Below are positions 1 to 5,602 of a stretch of 7,275 nt of DNA, one piece after another. How positions within the stretch are numbered: position 1 is the first letter of the stretch; every line of letters begins with the position of its first letter. The notes below the pieces were generated by a model. That model worked only from the letters and a program-made list of their open reading frames with translations, searched no databases and was not told where the DNA came from. The DNA is from an uncultured Eggerthella sp. Lineage in GTDB: Bacteria; Actinomycetota; Coriobacteriia; Coriobacteriales; Eggerthellaceae. The translations under genes were made by a program, and so were the position numbers. The stretch lies in the NCBI GenBank assembly GCA_900551155.1, contig URVA01000069.1, positions 1-7,275 of the forward strand, in the 5' to 3' direction.

Positions 1-1351
1 CGTGGCGGGTGGTTCGCGCGCTTATGCTGAATGGGCCGCGAAGCATATTAAGAATGCGCGCATGGCATCTATCATGACCGCAATTTTAGGCATCGTTGTT
101 TTTGTTGACGACTACTTCAACTGCTTGACCGTTGGCGCTGTTATGGGTCCTGTTACGGACAAATTCCGTGTAAGTCACGAAAAACTTGCATGGATTATCG
201 ATTCCACTGCAGCGCCTGTTTGTATCATTGCTCCTGTTTCTTCATGGGCAGTAGCTGTTGGTGGTTATTTGGGTGAAGATGGCTTCAATACCTTTGTTGC
301 TTCTATTCCTTACAACTTGTACGCACTCATTACCATCGTGTTCGTTTTTGCAATGTGCGCATTTGGCAAAGACTTTTTCTCGATGGGTAAAGCTCAGCGC
401 GACTGCGAAGCTCATACGTTTAGCGCAATTGTAGAACCAGATTCTCCTTTGAAGATGGTTGCAAGTGCGGGTGTTCCTGCGGAACAAGACGATGTGGAAA
501 CCGTTGTTACTGAACAGTCTGACTTAGAGGGTGCTCCAAAGGCAGTTGAACAGTACAAAGGCTTGCCCGTATCTGATAAAGGCAAAGTATACGACTTGGT
601 ATTGCCTATCGTAGTGCTGATCATCTTCTCTATCATCGGCATGCTTTATGTTGGTGGTTTCTTCGAGGGTGTTGATTTTGCAACCGCAGTTGGTGTGGAC
701 CCTGTATCGGGCTTGTGCATCGGTTCCGTAGTGGCGTTGTTCTTCGCAGCAATTATGTTTATTCCTCGTAAGCTGACCACGCTAGCAGGATATACCGAAG
801 GCGTTTCCGAGGGCGTTCGTTCTATGGTTGGCGCCATTATGATTTTGGTCCTTGCTTGGAGCCTTGGTGGTTGCTGCCGCTATATGCTGGGAACAGGCGA
901 ATTTGTCGCAACCTTCTTAACCAATGTTGGTTTTGAACTAACGTTCTTGCCTGCAGTTATCTTTATTGTTTCAGGCTTTATCGGCTTTGCTATGGGTACT
1001 TCATGGGGCACCATCGCTTTGATCTTACCTATCGTTTTAGGTATTTTCCCAGAAGGCGATCCTCTGTTCTTGGTAACCATTGGCGCAACGCTTGCGGGCG
1101 CGGTATATGGTGACCATTCATCACCTATTTCAGATACCACTATTCTGTCTTCTGCTGGTGCTAACTGTAATCACTTACGTCATGTAGAAACGCAGTTACC
1201 CTATGCAACAATGGTTGCTGGCGTTTGCCTGGTAGGCTATTTCGTTGCAGGCTTTACTGCTTCACCTTGGCCTTCGCTCATTGGTGGCATTGTTGTAATA
1301 ATCGCAATTATTTTGGTAATGCGTGTAGTACAAACCAAAAAAGAAGCTTAA
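1..1351 (+). CDS. Na+/H+ antiporter, NhaC family (5' end cut by window edge)
   Basis: This is a membrane antiporter that exchanges Na+ for H+ for pH and sodium homeostasis; NhaC relatives can instead exchange other solutes, so the substrate is not certain. The visible 449 residues are almost entirely membrane segments. Family hallmarks are DDYFN at residues 36-40 of the visible part, followed by the conserved stretch through DSTAAPVCIIAPVSSW (67-82), GTSWGT (332-337) and GDHSSPISDTT (370-380) near the C terminus. A hydrophilic acidic loop of about 70 residues (roughly 122-195) separates two membrane blocks and is normal in position for the family. The frame is open at base 2 with no stop, and the first visible residues (GGSRAYAEWA) match the interior of NhaC proteins. 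The true start is therefore upstream of the window, and the GTG at 2 should not be taken as the start. The stop is TAA at 1349-1351. A terminator follows, so this is the last gene of its transcript. Confidence 0.9.
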   Translation, partial: VAGGSRAYAEWAAKHIKNARMASIMTAILGIVVFVDDYFNCLTVGAVMGPVTDKFRVSHEKLAWIIDSTAAPVCIIAPVSSWAVAVGGYLGEDGFNTFVASIPYNLYALITIVFVFAMCAFGKDFFSMGKAQRDCEAHTFSAIVEPDSPLKMVASAGVPAEQDDVETVVTEQSDLEGAPKAVEQYKGLPVSDKGKVYDLVLPIVVLIIFSIIGMLYVGGFFEGVDFATAVGVDPVSGLCIGSVVALFFAAIMFIPRKLTTLAGYTEGVSEGVRSMVGAIMILVLAWSLGGCCRYMLGTGEFVATFLTNVGFELTFLPAVIFIVSGFIGFAMGTSWGTIALILPIVLGIFPEGDPLFLVTIGATLAGAVYGDHSSPISDTTILSSAGANCNHLRHVETQLPYATMVAGVCLVGYFVAGFTASPWPSLIGGIVVIIAIILVMRVVQTKKEA

Positions 1352-1384
1352 AACCTAGCAGTACATAGCTAAAAAGAAATCGGA

Positions 1385-1418
1385 CCCGAAGAGTTTGTTT
1401 GGTAGCTCTTCGGGTTTT
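1385..1418 (+). terminator. Rho-independent terminator after the NhaC-like gene
   Basis: A perfect 9-bp stem, CCCGAAGAG (1385-1393) with CTCTTCGGG (1406-1414), can be extended by an A-T pair. It encloses a 12-base loop and is followed directly by TTTTCTATTT. It begins 33 bases after the stop codon. Read on the minus strand the hairpin is followed by a T-rich stretch only after several bases (ATTTCTTTTT), so it may also stop transcripts arriving from the convergent cyclo-ligase gene, but less efficiently. Confidence 0.9.
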
Positions 1419-1420
1419 CT

Positions 1421-1538
1421 ATTTGATGGTGAGCTTTTTGTTTTGGTCAATGCGCCATTGTATAAAGCAAGGTCGCTAGGTAGACACTGCTACCCAAACA
1501 GGCTGATAGGCAAACGCTACTATGCTCGAGCGACGATG
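1421..1538. other. Convergent intergenic spacer, nothing clear
   Basis: This spacer lies between the terminator and the stop codon of the minus-strand cyclo-ligase gene. It holds only short self-complementary pieces: GGTAG/CTACC with a 6-base loop near 1479-1495, and the palindrome GCTCGAGC near 1524-1531. I see no gene, promoter or second clear terminator here. Confidence 0.5.
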
Positions 1539-2255
1539 CTAAAGTGACAAAATAGCCAAGGGGATGTCATGTTCTTCAGTGGGAATATCTTCGACTTGTT
1601 GTTCGGCAAATGCCACACCAACAACGCGACAACTTTGATGGGTTTCAGTTGTATGGGCGTGTCCAGTAATTTGGGTTAAGTAGCGATCATAGTTGCCTGC
1701 ACCATAGCCAAGGCGGTTTCCCTGGGCATCGAACCCAACCACAGGAACCACAATCATAGTAAGCTCCCTGGCGGATACATACCGAAATTGCTGAAGATCA
1801 GCATCGTTGTGATGATAGCGCTTAAGGGGATTGTTCAAAAAGGGTACCTGTTTTTTACGGAAAAGATCAGCAGGCACTATGCGCATTTCCATGGTTTGTT
1901 GAGCGACAGAAGCATTCGTGATGCTCCACGCATCGCGTACCATGCAGGGAAAAGCAACGCTACAACCTTGTTCGTAAGCAGCTTCAATAAAATCGTGCAA
2001 ATCAACTTCTTCGGGGAAGGCGGAATACACGGCAATAATGGCATCGCGAGGATTGGTTTCTGTAATACCTAAGGTCAGCAAAAGTGACTCTTCTAAACGC
2101 TTGCATAGTTCGGCGCTTTTGTGCGCGCGATAGGGAGCAGGCATTTCGCTTCGAGCTTGCTTGGCTTCTTTGCGCAGTTCATTTCGAAGAGCTTGCTGTT
2201 CGTCTTCAACATCGCTTCGGGGAATTTTAGGTATTTCCATTTTGGAGGTATTCAT
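1539..2255 (-). CDS. 5-formyltetrahydrofolate cyclo-ligase (MTHFS / 5-FCL)
   Basis: A cytosolic enzyme that converts 5-formyl-THF to 5,10-methenyl-THF using Mg-ATP, returning a storage folate to the one-carbon pool. The family is shown by FPEEVDLH (80-87), then VVPVVGFDAQGNRLGYGAG (169-187) running into NYDRYL (188-193), then GVAFAEQQVEDIPTEEHDIP (213-232), which is the usual C-terminal Q-x-V...P-x-E-x-H-D signature. The glycine loop reads GYGAGNYDR where most family members have GYGGGYYDR, so two positions differ. At 238 residues it is longer than the usual 180-200. The extra part is about 22 polar residues before ALRNELRKEAK, where family members normally begin. The start at 2255 has no good Shine-Dalgarno (only GGA six bases upstream), and no better start is visible between it and the conserved region. 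It lies 80 bases after the transporter stop with no terminator between, so it may be the distal gene of the same transcript. Confidence 0.9.
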   Translation of the reverse strand: MNTSKMEIPKIPRSDVEDEQQALRNELRKEAKQARSEMPAPYRAHKSAELCKRLEESLLLTLGITETNPRDAIIAVYSAFPEEVDLHDFIEAAYEQGCSVAFPCMVRDAWSITNASVAQQTMEMRIVPADLFRKKQVPFLNNPLKRYHHNDADLQQFRYVSARELTMIVVPVVGFDAQGNRLGYGAGNYDRYLTQITGHAHTTETHQSCRVVGVAFAEQQVEDIPTEEHDIPLAILSL

Positions 2256-2335
2256 TGAAGTCCAATCTGAAACAAAGAGGTGAAATCCTAACGGACACGT
2301 TCTTGCGATGTCGTTCTCTTAATCACGCTCTTTAA

Positions 2336-3643
2336 TTATCCAATTCCAAAAAGTTGCAAAACAATACAGGTAATGGACAGGAGTCCTACTACACCAATAG
2401 TAAGGTAAAGCAGAATACGTGTGATTCTAGGAACACAGTATTTACCCATAACGAATTTGTCGGTGCAAATAATAGCCATAAATACCAGCAGAACGGGAAG
2501 AATAGCGCCGTTTACAAACTGGGACGCAAGCATAATGCCCATTAAATTTAATCCAGGGATCAGAATAATAAGGGCAGACAAACAAATCACAAACGTGAAA
2601 ATACCTTTGAAGATAGGGGCTTCTTTCCAGGTAAAGGAAACGCCTGCTTCCCATCCGAATGCTTCGCAAATAACAAAGGCCGTGGTAAGGGGCAGCACGC
2701 AAGCGGCAAGCAAGCTTGCAGCAACTAAGCCTGCGGCAAACAGTGCCTCAGCATAGGGTCCCGCAAAGGGCGCAAGTGCGGCAGCAGCTGCTTCGGCGCT
2801 GGAAACTTCAATTCCTTGCGGATAAAGAACAGTACCTGTGGTAACAATGATGAACCAAGCGACAATACAACCTACGATAGCGCCTGCAACGGCATCGATG
2901 CGCTGATAGGGCAGATCTTTAATGCCCGATCCTTTTTCGACCACATTGCTTTGAGTGAAAAACATCATCCAAGGAGCAATAGTCGCACCAACCATGGATA
3001 CCATGAGCGACAAAAAGCCAATATCGGAAGTTGCTTGTGGCATAACGGTGTGAATAAGTGCCAAATTCCAATTAGGTTGTGCTAAAAATGCGGCAACTAT
3101 ATAGGTGGCAAACACGCATGAAATTGCTAAAAAGATATTTTGTACGCGCTTATAGCTGCCACCCACAATAAGAGCCCATACCGCTATTGCGGCAACAGGA
3201 ACAGAGATCCATCGCGGAACCCCAAACATTTCCATGCCTGCTGCAACACCCGCAAATTCTGAAAACGTGGTAGCAATATTGCCAATAAGCAAGGCAAGCA
3301 TGGCAAGTGCGGTAAGGCGGATGCCAAATCGCTCGCGAATAAGCGCTGAAAACCCTTTACCAGTAACGACACCCATGCGGGTAGCGGTAGTTTGTACCAC
3401 GATGAGCAGAATGCACATAACAGGAATTGCCCACAAGGTCATATAACCAAATTTGGCACCTGCAGTTGAATAGGTAGAGATACCACCAGCATCGTTGCCA
3501 GCCATAGCCGCAATAACGCCTGGCCCCATTGCGGCAAGCACCAACAAGATGCGAGAACGCTTTTTGATAGGCTCTTCCTGGAGCGCCTCTGTATTGCCCG
3601 CTGCCGTTGTTTGTTTTGTTTCTGTCTTGGTTACTTCGGTCAT
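2336..3643 (-). CDS. NRAMP-related divalent metal transporter, probably Mg2+ (NRMT type)
   Basis: A 435-residue polytopic protein of the SLC11/NRAMP fold, with a polar cytosolic N-terminal tail (1-30) and about eleven membrane helices. Helix 1 carries GPGVIAAMAGNDAGG (40-54), aligning with the NRAMP metal motif DPGN. Asp51 is kept, but Pro becomes Ala52 and the coordinating Asn becomes Gly54. Helix 6 reads GATIAPW (219-225) where Mn/Fe transporters have A-x-x-M-P-H, so the coordinating Met is Ala223 and the His is Trp225. Loss of the soft Met ligand fits transport of hydrated Mg2+ rather than Mn2+/Fe2+; such NRAMP-related Mg transporters have been characterised from Eggerthella lenta and Clostridium. 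The start at 3643 is backed by AGGTGAGG just upstream. The gene begins 23 bases after an MgtE-type Mg2+ sensor protein, which independently supports magnesium. NRAMP family membership is near certain; the substrate is inferred. Confidence 0.88.
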   Translation of the reverse strand: MTEVTKTETKQTTAAGNTEALQEEPIKKRSRILLVLAAMGPGVIAAMAGNDAGGISTYSTAGAKFGYMTLWAIPVMCILLIVVQTTATRMGVVTGKGFSALIRERFGIRLTALAMLALLIGNIATTFSEFAGVAAGMEMFGVPRWISVPVAAIAVWALIVGGSYKRVQNIFLAISCVFATYIVAAFLAQPNWNLALIHTVMPQATSDIGFLSLMVSMVGATIAPWMMFFTQSNVVEKGSGIKDLPYQRIDAVAGAIVGCIVAWFIIVTTGTVLYPQGIEVSSAEAAAAALAPFAGPYAEALFAAGLVAASLLAACVLPLTTAFVICEAFGWEAGVSFTWKEAPIFKGIFTFVICLSALIILIPGLNLMGIMLASQFVNGAILPVLLVFMAIICTDKFVMGKYCVPRITRILLYLTIGVVGLLSITCIVLQLFGIG

Positions 3644-3666
3644 GCCTCACCTAACGCTTTCCTAGG

Positions 3667-5016
3667 TTAGTTTGATCCGAAGAAATGAAGGATAAGTAAG
3701 GTATACGGAATAAGAAGAACCAAGAAAACTGCAATACTAATAATAAGTTGGCCCCAAGCCCAGTGGGTCTTCACTTCTTCTGCGTCATCTTCGATAACAT
3801 CCATTGCGTCGTCGAAGGTAACGATGCCAAGCATGCGACCCGATTCATCAACAACGGGCATAGCGAGCAAATCGTATTTTGAAATGTCTGCAGCAACTTC
3901 GGCTTCGGGTGCCTCAGGTAAAGAAGTTATAAGCTCATCAAACATGATGTCTTTAAGCTGCGTATCTTCGGTATTGAGTACCAGTGTGCGCAGCGACAAA
4001 ACACCAACTAGTTTGTCGTATTCGTCAAGCACATACACATAGCTTACGGTGGGGTGGTCTTCATCAAGATGACGTAATACTTCGGTGGTTTCGCCCACAG
4101 TACTGGTGGTGTGCATGGCTACAAACTGGGTAGTCATAAGACCGCCTGCAGTATCATCCTTGTAACCGAGCAGCTTGCGAATACCTGCTGCGTCTTCTAC
4201 ACCCATCAAGCGTAGAAGGGTTTCAGCTTTTTCGTAGGGAAGATCGCCAACAATGTCTGCTGCGTCGTCTGGATCCATGTTACCCAGCAAGCGACTTGCA
4301 CGTGTTTCGTCTAAACCATCAATAATATCTGCCTGGAATTCGTCTTCCATTTCAGAGATTGCTTCACCTGCTTGGGCATCATCAAGATGCTGAAACACGT
4401 TGGCGCGCTGCTTGGGATCAAGCTGTTCCAAAATGTCAGCTACGTCAGCAGGATGGAGCTCTTCTAGGCGCGTATGGGTAACGGAAAGCTGTACCTTGGA
4501 AAGGTCGCGATCGAGTAGGTCCATGTAATTCCAAGCGATTAACTTTTCGTCAATGTTTTTATGGAATACTTTGGCGATGCGGCAGCCTGCTTTTTCTACA
4601 AGAGGATGAAGTCCGCGCAAAATACCGCGCCATCCAACTTCGGCACCAAGTAAGCGTAGCTGTGTTCCAGAAATTGAGAGCTTTAAGTCGTTTACGCGAA
4701 CAACTTTCATACCTTGCGTGTCTACGATTTGTCGGTTAAGCAAATCGCGCGCAAGCAAAACCTCGGCAGGTTGCAGATAGCTAAAGCGAATAGCGGTGCG
4801 GTCGACTTTTAAACGGATGCCTTCGTTTTCGCTAAACCCTTCAACATATTTGCGCCAGGAAATCATAAAAGGGGTTTTGCCAGGTCCCAAAAAGGCAAGG
4901 CTGGTAATGCGGGGGAATACTTCACCCGTTTGAATGGCAAGATCAGAAATTGAGCCAATTTTTTCTCCATTGGCATCAATAACTGGTTCGCCAAGCATCT
5001 GAGATAAGTAAAGCAT
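3667..5016 (-). CDS. Membrane-anchored PRC-barrel / MgtE-N / CBS-pair protein (channel-less MgtE-like Mg2+ sensor)
   Basis: A 449-residue protein. Residues about 1-75 and 84-150 are two PRC-barrel units (LGEPVIDANGEKIGSISDL; DLLNRQIVDTQGMKVVRVNDL). Residues about 185-286 are the helical MgtE N domain (LHPADVADILEQLDP; MDPDDAADIVGDLP). Residues about 287-410 are a CBS pair beginning DDTAGGLMTTQFVAM and ending YDLLAMPVVDESGRMLGIVT, then an acidic linker (DDAMDVIEDDAEEV) like the Mg2+-binding end of the MgtE cytosolic part. The five-helix MgtE channel is absent; instead one hydrophobic segment (421-445) anchors the C terminus. MgtE N/CBS domains close the channel when Mg2+ is plentiful, so here they probably sense Mg2+ for the transporter encoded 23 bases downstream. 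The ATG at 5016 is chosen because AAAGGAG lies 8 bases upstream and the PRC fold starts there; the open frame runs on upstream to 5178 but looks non-coding. It is not itself a transporter on this evidence. Confidence 0.87.
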   Translation of the reverse strand: MLYLSQMLGEPVIDANGEKIGSISDLAIQTGEVFPRITSLAFLGPGKTPFMISWRKYVEGFSENEGIRLKVDRTAIRFSYLQPAEVLLARDLLNRQIVDTQGMKVVRVNDLKLSISGTQLRLLGAEVGWRGILRGLHPLVEKAGCRIAKVFHKNIDEKLIAWNYMDLLDRDLSKVQLSVTHTRLEELHPADVADILEQLDPKQRANVFQHLDDAQAGEAISEMEDEFQADIIDGLDETRASRLLGNMDPDDAADIVGDLPYEKAETLLRLMGVEDAAGIRKLLGYKDDTAGGLMTTQFVAMHTTSTVGETTEVLRHLDEDHPTVSYVYVLDEYDKLVGVLSLRTLVLNTEDTQLKDIMFDELITSLPEAPEAEVAADISKYDLLAMPVVDESGRMLGIVTFDDAMDVIEDDAEEVKTHWAWGQLIISIAVFLVLLIPYTLLILHFFGSN

Positions 5017-5161
5017 GCAGCTCCTTTTCCTAGGCTGCACAGCAGGCATTTTTCCGAACTGTTTTGCAAACAAGAAGCATAAAAGAAAACAGCGTTGTTT
5101 CTTGGTAGTTATGTTTCTGCAAAACGCAACAACATGCATCTTTCGACACACGCATAACAGC

Positions 5162-5182
5162 GCTATTGCTACCCGCAATAGC
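5162..5182 (-). repeat. Perfect 8-bp hairpin in the leader
   Basis: GCTATTGC (5162-5169) and GCAATAGC (5175-5182) are perfect inverted copies around a 5-base loop. No T-run follows on either strand, so a terminator role is unlikely. It is probably one helix of the leader RNA before the sensor gene. Confidence 0.5.
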
Positions 5183-5218
5183 TACACACGAAAAGAATGC
5201 CAAGTGCGAAGCCTTAAC

Positions 5219-5248
5219 GTGTTGTGGCCTTCCTCCGACCACCAACAC
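5219..5248 (-). repeat. 9-bp hairpin with purine-rich loop in the leader
   Basis: GTGTTGTGG (5219-5227) pairs with CCACCAACAC (5239-5248) with one bulged base. In the RNA the 11-base loop reads TCGGAGGAAGG, so a Shine-Dalgarno-like GGAGGA is displayed in the loop. No sensible start codon follows at the right distance, so it is more likely structural than a ribosome site. Confidence 0.45.
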
Positions 5249-5305
5249 AGGCAAAGAAGCTCAAAAGAAGAGCCGCTTCTTATGCGAAAAGCGGTCGAAG
5301 GTTAG

Positions 5306-5515
5306 TTACTGTGAGGTTTCGATTTTCGAACCTTCAAGTACTGTCCTTCCATCGAGTGATAATTCGTTGGGCAAACAATAAGCTGCCAAGTTGGGTGTAG
5401 TAAAACCATCCAGGTGGCTTTGGAAAACCACCGAATTGGTTGCGGTGAAACTACCGTACCAAACTTGTTTTGGCTCTATTGATTGCGCATCTTTACTGTT
5501 TGCGCAGTAAAGCAC
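5306..5515 (-). CDS. Doubtful small reading frame (69 codons) in the leader
   Basis: A GTG-initiated frame of 69 codons ends in TAA. Its product is soluble-looking, with no membrane segment, repeat or family I recognise (it includes KQVWYGSF, SHLDGFTTPN and SLDGRTVLEGSK). There is no Shine-Dalgarno before the GTG. However, the candidate -10 box ends five bases upstream, so if that promoter is real the RNA could begin at the GTG and be translated leaderless, which is common in actinobacteria. The perfect hairpin at 5491-5512 lies within its first codons. It may equally be a chance frame inside a structured RNA. Confidence 0.2.
   Translation of the reverse strand: MLYCANSKDAQSIEPKQVWYGSFTATNSVVFQSHLDGFTTPNLAAYCLPNELSLDGRTVLEGSKIETSQ
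5491..5512 (-). repeat. Perfect 8-bp hairpin at the presumed transcript start
   Basis: CTTTACTG (5491-5498) and CAGTAAAG (5505-5512) are perfect inverted copies around a 6-base loop. The element sits within a few bases of the predicted transcription start of the magnesium operon. It could be a 5'-end stabilising stem, the first helix of a regulatory RNA, or a dyad operator. There is no T-run, so it is not a terminator. Confidence 0.5.
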
Positions 5516-5520
5516 ATTAG

Positions 5521-5549
5521 ATTGTATACATTTTTTCTGTTACTGCACA
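5521..5549 (-). promoter_or_regulatory. Candidate promoter of the magnesium operon
   Basis: On the minus strand a TACAAT hexamer (5526-5521) fits a -10 box with one mismatch. Seventeen bases upstream lies TGTGCA (5549-5544), which matches only three of six -35 positions. It would start RNA near 5515-5513, just before the perfect hairpin at 5491-5512. It lies in the gap after the MFS stop codon, which is the expected place for an independent promoter. The -35 is weak, so this is tentative. Confidence 0.35.
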
Positions 5550-5602
5550 GATGTTTTTGGAGATTAACGCTTTTTTGGAATGCTGCGGTGTTAACAGGGC
5601 GC

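Larger units (their letters stand above)
5017..5515 (-). promoter_or_regulatory. Candidate long structured 5' leader of the magnesium operon
   Basis: About 500 bases separate a candidate -10 box from the sensor gene start, and they are dense in inverted repeats. Listed as positions of the two arms: 5491-5498/5505-5512 (perfect 8 bp), 5413-5417/5428-5432 and the overlapping 5429-5433/5443-5447, 5314-5321/5327-5333 (one bulge), 5273-5278/5289-5294 competing with 5254-5262/5270-5281, 5219-5227/5239-5248 (9 bp, one bulge, loop containing GGAGGA), 5162-5169/5175-5182 (perfect 8 bp, 5-base loop), and 5059-5065/5086-5092 competing with 5061-5068/5118-5125. I searched for M-box (ykoK) conserved blocks and did not find them here. 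No strong intrinsic terminator is present; the best candidate is a weak A-U-rich stem before TGTTTTCTTTT (5082-5092 on the complement). A regulatory role is inferred from length, structure and the downstream Mg2+ genes. Confidence 0.4.

Noticed and set aside
2..4. GTG at base 2 as the start of the NhaC-like gene
   Set aside because: The frame is open to the window edge and the first residues align with the interior of NhaC proteins, so the true start lies outside.
1788..2072. Plus-strand 94-codon frame inside the cyclo-ligase gene
   Set aside because: It lies opposite a confidently identified enzyme gene and has no family features; it is a shadow frame.
2336..3643. Naming the NRAMP gene mntH (Mn2+/Fe2+ transporter)
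   Set aside because: The DPGN and A-x-x-M ligands of Mn/Fe carriers are missing and the partner gene is an Mg2+ sensor, so an Mg2+ role is better supported.
3667..5016. Calling the CBS protein a complete MgtE magnesium channel
   Set aside because: After the CBS pair only one hydrophobic segment remains before the stop, whereas MgtE needs a five-helix channel domain. The C terminus shows no sign of a frameshift because the stop lies just before the next gene's ribosome site.
5017..5178. Upstream extension of the sensor gene by 54 codons to a GTG at 5178
   Set aside because: A good AAAGGAG site precedes the ATG at 5016, and the PRC-barrel fold begins exactly there. The extension is Cys-rich and basic with no recognisable domain, and it overlaps leader hairpins.
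5030..5305. Short overlapping frames on both strands in the leader region (for example 5030-5254 minus and 5015-5305 plus)
   Set aside because: They lack ribosome sites, have Cys-rich or otherwise unnatural composition, and overlap inverted repeats. They look like chance frames.
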